Assembly (NCBI RefSeq): GCF_003344345.1
Contig: NZ_QPIP01000060.1
Location: 1 to 9,473 of the forward strand
Length of the DNA stretch: 9,473 bases
From: Wolbachia endosymbiont of Cylisticus convexus
Lineage (GTDB): Bacteria > Pseudomonadota > Alphaproteobacteria > Rickettsiales > Anaplasmataceae
Direction: 5' to 3'
Within the stretch, counting starts at the first letter, position 1, and each line of letters begins with the position of its first letter. Below, in pieces: positions 6,646 through 9,473 of this stretch. Both the position numbers and the translations under genes were made by a program. The notes under the pieces were generated by a model. The model was not told where the DNA came from. It saw only the letters and a list, made by a program, of their open reading frames with translations, and ran no database searches.

Positions 6646-7683
6646 ATGGGATATAAAATTGCGGTTATTGGAGCAAGCGGAAGAGTAGGACGTGAAGTGC
6701 TGAGCATACTCGCTGAGTTTCAAAACGAAGGAAAGATTTCAATAGGTTCTGTAATTGCACTTGCATCAAAAAAATCAGAGAGGAAAAAGGTGAGTTTCGG
6801 TGATGAGGAATTAACTGTCTTAGGCCTCGAGGATCACGACTTTGTTGGAATTGATATAGCCATTTTCTGTGCTGGATCTCATGTTTCTGAGAGATACGTA
6901 CCGATTGCAACTAAGGCTGGGTGCATCATAATAGATAACACTTCCCATTTTAGAATGAAAGAAGGCGTGCCACTAGTTATTCCAGAGATCAACAAAGATG
7001 AAATCAAAGAATATAAAAACTATAACATAATCTCTAATCCAAACTGCACTACAATACAGATGTTACTGGCATTGCATTTATTGCACCAAAAAGCAAAAAT
7101 AAAGAGAATCGTTGCTTCAACTTATCAATCAACTTCTGGTGCAGGTAAAGCAGCAATGGATGAACTCTACAACCAGACAAAAAAAATCTTTATGAACGAA
7201 GCTAAAAAACCTGAAATATTTCCTAAGCAAATAGCATTTAATTGCATTCCTCATATAGGAGAATTCATGGAAGACGGCTCTACAAAAGAGGAATGGAAAA
7301 TGCAAGAGGAAACAAAAAAAATTTTAGGGGAGGATATAAGAGTGATTGCAACTTGTGTAAGGGTACCTGTCTTTGTCGGTCACGCTATTGCAGTAAATGT
7401 AGAATTTGATCAGCATATAACTGAAGAAGAAGCTCGTGAAATGCTCAGTGAGGCCGAAGATAGTGGGGTTTTAGTACACGATAGACGCGAAGATGGTGGA
7501 TATAAAACACAAATTGATACTGTACAGGAGGATGCTGTATATGTATCGCGTATTAGAAGAGACAACACTGTTAAGCATGGATTAAATATGTGGATAGTGG
7601 CTGATAATCTGCGCAAAGGTGCAGCACTAAATATAGTGCAGATTTTGGAGATTCTAATAAAAGAGTATTTGTCAATCAAGTAG
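6646..7683 (+). CDS. asd: Aspartate-semialdehyde dehydrogenase
   Basis: A cytoplasmic NADP-dependent enzyme that reduces L-aspartyl 4-phosphate to L-aspartate 4-semialdehyde, the branch point toward diaminopimelate, lysine, threonine and methionine. The 345-residue length is typical. IGASGRVGREVL (residues 8-19) is the nucleotide-binding loop. ISNPNCTT holds the catalytic cysteine, C134. STYQSTSGAGKAAMDEL is the conserved substrate/nucleotide segment. CVRVPVFVGHA supplies the substrate-binding R239 and the general-base H246. All key residues are present, so it should be active. In Wolbachia the product is expected to serve meso-diaminopimelate synthesis for lipid II, as lysine and threonine routes are largely lost in the lineage (established for the genus, not visible here). 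Start: ATG with AGAGG 9 nt upstream. It is alone on its strand here; no clear intrinsic terminator follows. Confidence 0.96.
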   Translation: MGYKIAVIGASGRVGREVLSILAEFQNEGKISIGSVIALASKKSERKKVSFGDEELTVLGLEDHDFVGIDIAIFCAGSHVSERYVPIATKAGCIIIDNTSHFRMKEGVPLVIPEINKDEIKEYKNYNIISNPNCTTIQMLLALHLLHQKAKIKRIVASTYQSTSGAGKAAMDELYNQTKKIFMNEAKKPEIFPKQIAFNCIPHIGEFMEDGSTKEEWKMQEETKKILGEDIRVIATCVRVPVFVGHAIAVNVEFDQHITEEEAREMLSEAEDSGVLVHDRREDGGYKTQIDTVQEDAVYVSRIRRDNTVKHGLNMWIVADNLRKGAALNIVQILEILIKEYLSIK

Positions 7684-7751
7684 AGTGCACGTGTGTTGTA
7701 ATTCGGAGGAAATTTGTATGCAGCGCCGTAACGTTAGGCCATGAAAACTCC

Positions 7752-7780
7752 TTGACAAACTTTCCCACTTTCCTTATTAT
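7752..7780 (+). promoter_or_regulatory. Strong consensus-like sigma70 promoter with no gene downstream
   Basis: TTGACA at 7752-7757 is a perfect -35 box, followed by exactly 17 bp and TATTAT at 7775-7780 (5 of 6 matches to the -10 box). It is the best promoter match I see in the window. It points away from asd into non-coding DNA; the predicted start is near 7787. The nearest plus-strand reading frame is IS debris more than 400 bp further on. Confidence 0.55.
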
Positions 7781-7786
7781 ATCAAT

Positions 7787-7941
7787 AAGAGTATTTATCC
7801 TTGTTTTTGATACGCGCGGTTTCAACGACAAAATTCAGTAAAAAACTCAGATATTTATTGGCAAATTACATAAAATTATAGCGGCTGCATGTCTTTTTTA
7901 TTTTTTCTACATTCAGCCAAAACGCGCTTATTTTAAGCGTT
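7787..7941 (+). ncRNA. Candidate small RNA (two hairpins behind a consensus promoter)
   Basis: From the predicted start near 7787 the transcript would contain a first hairpin, GGCTGCATGT (7883-7892) with ACATTCAGCC (7909-7918): a 10-bp stem with one mismatch around a U-rich 16-nt loop. A second follows: CGCTTA (7925-7930) with TAAGCG (7934-7939) and a 3-nt loop; an alternative pairing uses AACGC and GCGTT (7921-7925 with 7937-7941). The U-rich loop at 7893-7908 could also act as a weak stop. It does not look like tmRNA, RNase P RNA or SRP RNA. This is an inference from promoter plus structure; the 3' end is a guess. Confidence 0.3.
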
Positions 7942-8064
7942 AGCACATTATTACAATGCCAATTTAAATTATTACAGGGTCAAAACTCACTACTCGGGGA
8001 TTCTTTTGCCTTTTTTCTATTTGGTAAATTTCTTAATGTTTATGGCTAAAGTAATTTTAGCGAG

Positions 8065-8080
8065 CCAGTGCTTGACACTG
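8065..8080. repeat. Short palindromic repeat copy
   Basis: CCAGTGCTTGACACTG contains the arms CAGTG and CACTG around CTTGA. Its GTGCTTGACACTG (8068-8080) is identical to 13 bases at the outer right end of the IS4 element and is the reverse complement of its outer left end. It belongs to the same repeat family as the units at 9341-9440. Confidence 0.65.
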
Positions 8081-8146
8081 ATTTCCATAATCATCAGAAA
8101 CGTTGTATTTTAACATTACTTTTATACTCGTAAATTTAACTGGATC

Positions 8147-8178
8147 CCAGTGTCAAGCACACAGCTGTACGAACATTG
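8147..8178. repeat. Left inverted repeat of the IS4-type element
   Basis: An exact 32-bp inverted match to 9312-9343. It consists of the outer CCAGTGTCAAGCAC (8147-8160), shared with the palindromic repeats, and the inner ACAGCTGTACGAACATTG (8161-8178), which is probably the real IS end. Confidence 0.85.
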
Positions 8179-8216
8179 AAAAAGTAGTAGAATATTGTGG
8201 AAATTTGGGATATGTG

Positions 8217-9310
8217 ATGTTCTACTACAAAGAAATAATATCAAAATTGCCTAGAAAAGAGCTAGAGAAAATAGGTGAGGCAGTTGGTATAGGGTTAGCA
8301 AGCTGACTGGAGAAAACGTTTTCAATTTGTTGCTCTATAGCATACTGGAGAAAAATGAGCTGAGTTTGAGGACAATCGAGGAAAATTATCATAGAATGTT
8401 CAATATAGATACTCGCCATTCATCGGTAGCAAGCCGCTTAACCTGTCAAGTATTTTGAGAAGATTTTTTCGTTCGTGTTGCAGAGTTCCGGAAAATCAAC
8501 GAAAGTTGCTGATAACTACACTTCAGCTATCAAGTAAATTACTACATCTTGGTATTCCCTGCAGAAACGCAAAATATTGTGAGAAAAATATGATAAAATG
8601 CACTATTTCAACAGATGGAAGATTCGCAAAATTGCTTAATTTATGTACTCAGGCAGAAGGATTTTCGGATCATAAATCGTTCCGGGAAATGATTTTAAAT
8701 CATGGTCAAGAGTCAATTTGTATATTCGACCGTGGGCTACAAAAACGTGCAGCTTTTGAAGAATTTTTAAAAAAAGATATACATTTTGTCACTCGTGGCA
8801 ACGACAATATTCGTTATAAAATAGTTCGTATTCACACAAAAATTGCAGGTATACAAACAGAAACGCTCGAACTGATAGAAGATATGGTAGTCCAGTTAGG
8901 GCAAGATGGTTCAAGATTTTTGTCGTTTGAAATCAGGCTCATTAAAGCAAAAAACCAAGAAAGTGGTGAGATTCTCACATTTTTAACCAATATTTACGAA
9001 ATGTCTGCTGAAGAGATTTGCACTCTTTACAAAAAGCGCTGATCGATAGAAATTTTTTTTAGATTGATCAAGCAGGAGCTCAATGCAAAACATTTTCTCG
9101 GGTATAGTAAAAATACAATTTTGGTCACGTTGTACATGATTCTCATTGCCTCTGTTCTATTAACGGAATACAGGAAACGCAGCGAAATCAAGAGTTACAA
9201 GTTTACAAGGAGAGCTTTTATGAACGAACTTAGACTCGAAATCTGTCATTGAATATTGCGGTGGTGATTCAGAAAAAGTCTACGATTATTACCTTTCTTC
9301 TTTTCCATAA
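8217..9310 (+). pseudogene. IS4-family transposase pseudogene (about four frameshifts, one nonsense)
   Basis: The ATG at 8217 opens MFYYKEIISKLPRKELEKI. Near 8291 the frame shifts to SKLTGENVFNLLLYSILEKN, near 8445 to VKYFEKIFSFVLQ, and near 8515 to LQLSSKLLHLGIPC, with the first catalytic aspartate expected at the damaged GCTGAT just before. FDRGLQKRAAFEEF (Asp codon 8728-8730) carries the second. YKKR-stop-SIEIFFRLIK at 9028-9072 is the IS4 signature Y-(2)-R-(3)-E-(6)-K, in which the residue after Arg, normally tryptophan, is TGA (9040-9042). The frame continues through NAKHFLGYSKNTILVTLYMI to about 9240, then a last shift gives KSVIEYCGGDSEKVYDYY and stops at 9308-9310. The original protein would have been roughly 360 residues, normal for the family. 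The family call rests on the YREK motif and domain order. Confidence 0.88.
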
Positions 9311-9311
9311 G

Positions 9312-9343
9312 CAATGTTCGTACAGCTGTGTGCTTGACACTGG
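9312..9343. repeat. Right inverted repeat of the IS4-type element
   Basis: An exact inverted copy of 8147-8178. It starts one base after the transposase stop and overlaps by three bases the first unit of the 50-bp tandem repeat (9341). Confidence 0.85.
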
Positions 9344-9440
9344 CATGACAACTTGTTAATATAAACCTTCTGGATTCCAGTGTCACGCACTGGAATGACA
9401 ACTTGTTAATATAAACTTTCTAGATTCTAGTGTCACGCGC
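9341..9440. repeat. Two tandem 50-bp units of a palindromic intergenic repeat
   Basis: Units 9341-9390 and 9391-9440 match at 45 of 50 bases. Both start TGGcATGACAACTTGTTAAT or the variant with A at position 4, and both end in a TGTCACGC stretch. At their junction ATTCCAGTG (9374-9382) and CACTGGAAT (9388-9396) form a perfect 9-bp stem with a 5-nt loop. The equivalent arm of the second unit has decayed (ATTCTAGTG). The type, with CCAGTG and CACTGG arms, is familiar to me from Wolbachia intergenic DNA. The remaining 33 bases to the window end show nothing I can assign. Confidence 0.8.
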
Positions 9441-9473
9441 TGATCGAAAGGGCTGCTTGCATAACACCCCCTT

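Larger units (their letters stand above)
7684..8146. other. Non-coding intergenic region between asd and the IS4 remnant
   Basis: No credible gene in 460 bp. It contains a promoter-like pair at 7752-7780, two hairpins at 7883-7941 and a palindromic repeat copy at 8065-8080. On the minus strand from about 7960 to 7680 one frame has only a few stops and reads phrases such as NVLTLKISAFWLNVEKIKK and NKESGKVCQGVFMA, and another is open over about 50 codons (7676-7831; it includes IIRKVGKFVKEFSW). I have an unverified impression that similar peptides recur as spurious short annotations in Wolbachia, which would make this a dispersed repeat. The number of stops is not clearly below chance. Confidence 0.5.
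8147..9343 (+). mobile_element. Decayed IS4-family insertion sequence with perfect 32-bp inverted ends
   Basis: Positions 8147-8178 and 9312-9343 are exact inverted copies over 32 bp, enclosing 1.2 kb that holds a broken IS4-type transposase reading rightward from 8217 to 9310. The last codon of the transposase frame lies one base before the right repeat, as in compact IS elements. The outer 14 bases of each repeat (CCAGTGTCAAGCAC) match the palindromic repeat family found elsewhere in the window, so the IS itself may begin at ACAGCTGTACGAACATTG (8161) and end at the matching position near 9330, the outer part being target DNA. No direct target duplication is evident just outside either boundary. 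Confidence 0.8.

Noticed and set aside
6665..7679. Minus-strand frames inside asd (6665-6910 and 7410-7679)
   Set aside because: asd is intact with all catalytic residues; these are chance frames in its complement.
8103..8306. 67-aa plus-strand frame starting at 8103
   Set aside because: Its first 38 codons cross the IS inverted repeat. Only the part from the ATG at 8217 resembles a transposase, so it is the N-terminal piece of the IS4 pseudogene.
8225..8419. Minus-strand 64-aa frame
   Set aside because: It is antisense to the transposase pseudogene, whose plus-strand frames give recognisable sequence there.
9064..9252. Separate small protein at 9064-9252
   Set aside because: It is the same frame as the preceding transposase segment, interrupted only by the TGA at 9040-9042, and continues the IS4 motif.
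9341..9440. Possible start of a CRISPR array
   Set aside because: Two adjoining 50-bp units with no unique spacers and an internal palindrome, and no cas genes nearby; it is a tandem intergenic repeat.

Overview
The window looks like a piece of a Wolbachia (Rickettsiales, Anaplasmataceae) chromosome. The reasons are the strongly AT-rich composition, sparse gene packing with decayed insertion sequences between housekeeping genes, IS5- and IS4-type transposase remnants, and short 'ccagtgtca.gcactgg' palindromic repeats of the kind I associate with Wolbachia intergenic DNA. The genus call rests on recognition, not on a search; a close relative is possible.

Layout. Positions 1-970 hold no live gene. 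They contain a decayed IS5-type element (1-691, minus), which abuts and probably lies inside a second, different IS5-type remnant (692 to about 970, minus). Next come two minus-strand genes: surE (971-1738), and upstream of it a 480-residue membrane protein of unknown function (1849-3291). A divergent intergenic region leads to two tandem plus-strand APC-superfamily permeases (3430-4704 and 4775-6052). These are paralogues with 5 differences in the first 98 residues but only about two thirds identity after that. A small charged hypothetical protein (6089-6514, minus) converges on them. Divergent from it is asd (6646-7683, plus), encoding aspartate-semialdehyde dehydrogenase.

Positions 7684-8146 are non-coding. 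They carry an almost consensus sigma70-type promoter (TTGACA, 17 bp, TATTAT at 7752-7780) followed by two hairpins, which is the best candidate here for an unannotated small RNA. Positions 8147-9343 are a decayed IS4-family element with perfect 32-bp inverted ends and a transposase gene broken by about four frameshifts and one nonsense codon. It appears to sit inside a copy of a palindromic repeat. The window ends in two 50-bp tandem units of that repeat (9341-9440).

Functionally the genes do not form one pathway. Asd feeds meso-diaminopimelate synthesis, which Wolbachia uses for lipid II. The two permeases probably import or exchange host amino acids or related amines. SurE is a nucleotidase of general metabolism. 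I found no convincing new multi-gene system. The points most worth a second look are the promoter plus hairpins at 7752-7941, the uneven divergence of the two permeases, the insertion sequences nested in repeats or in each other, and the two uncharacterised proteins.
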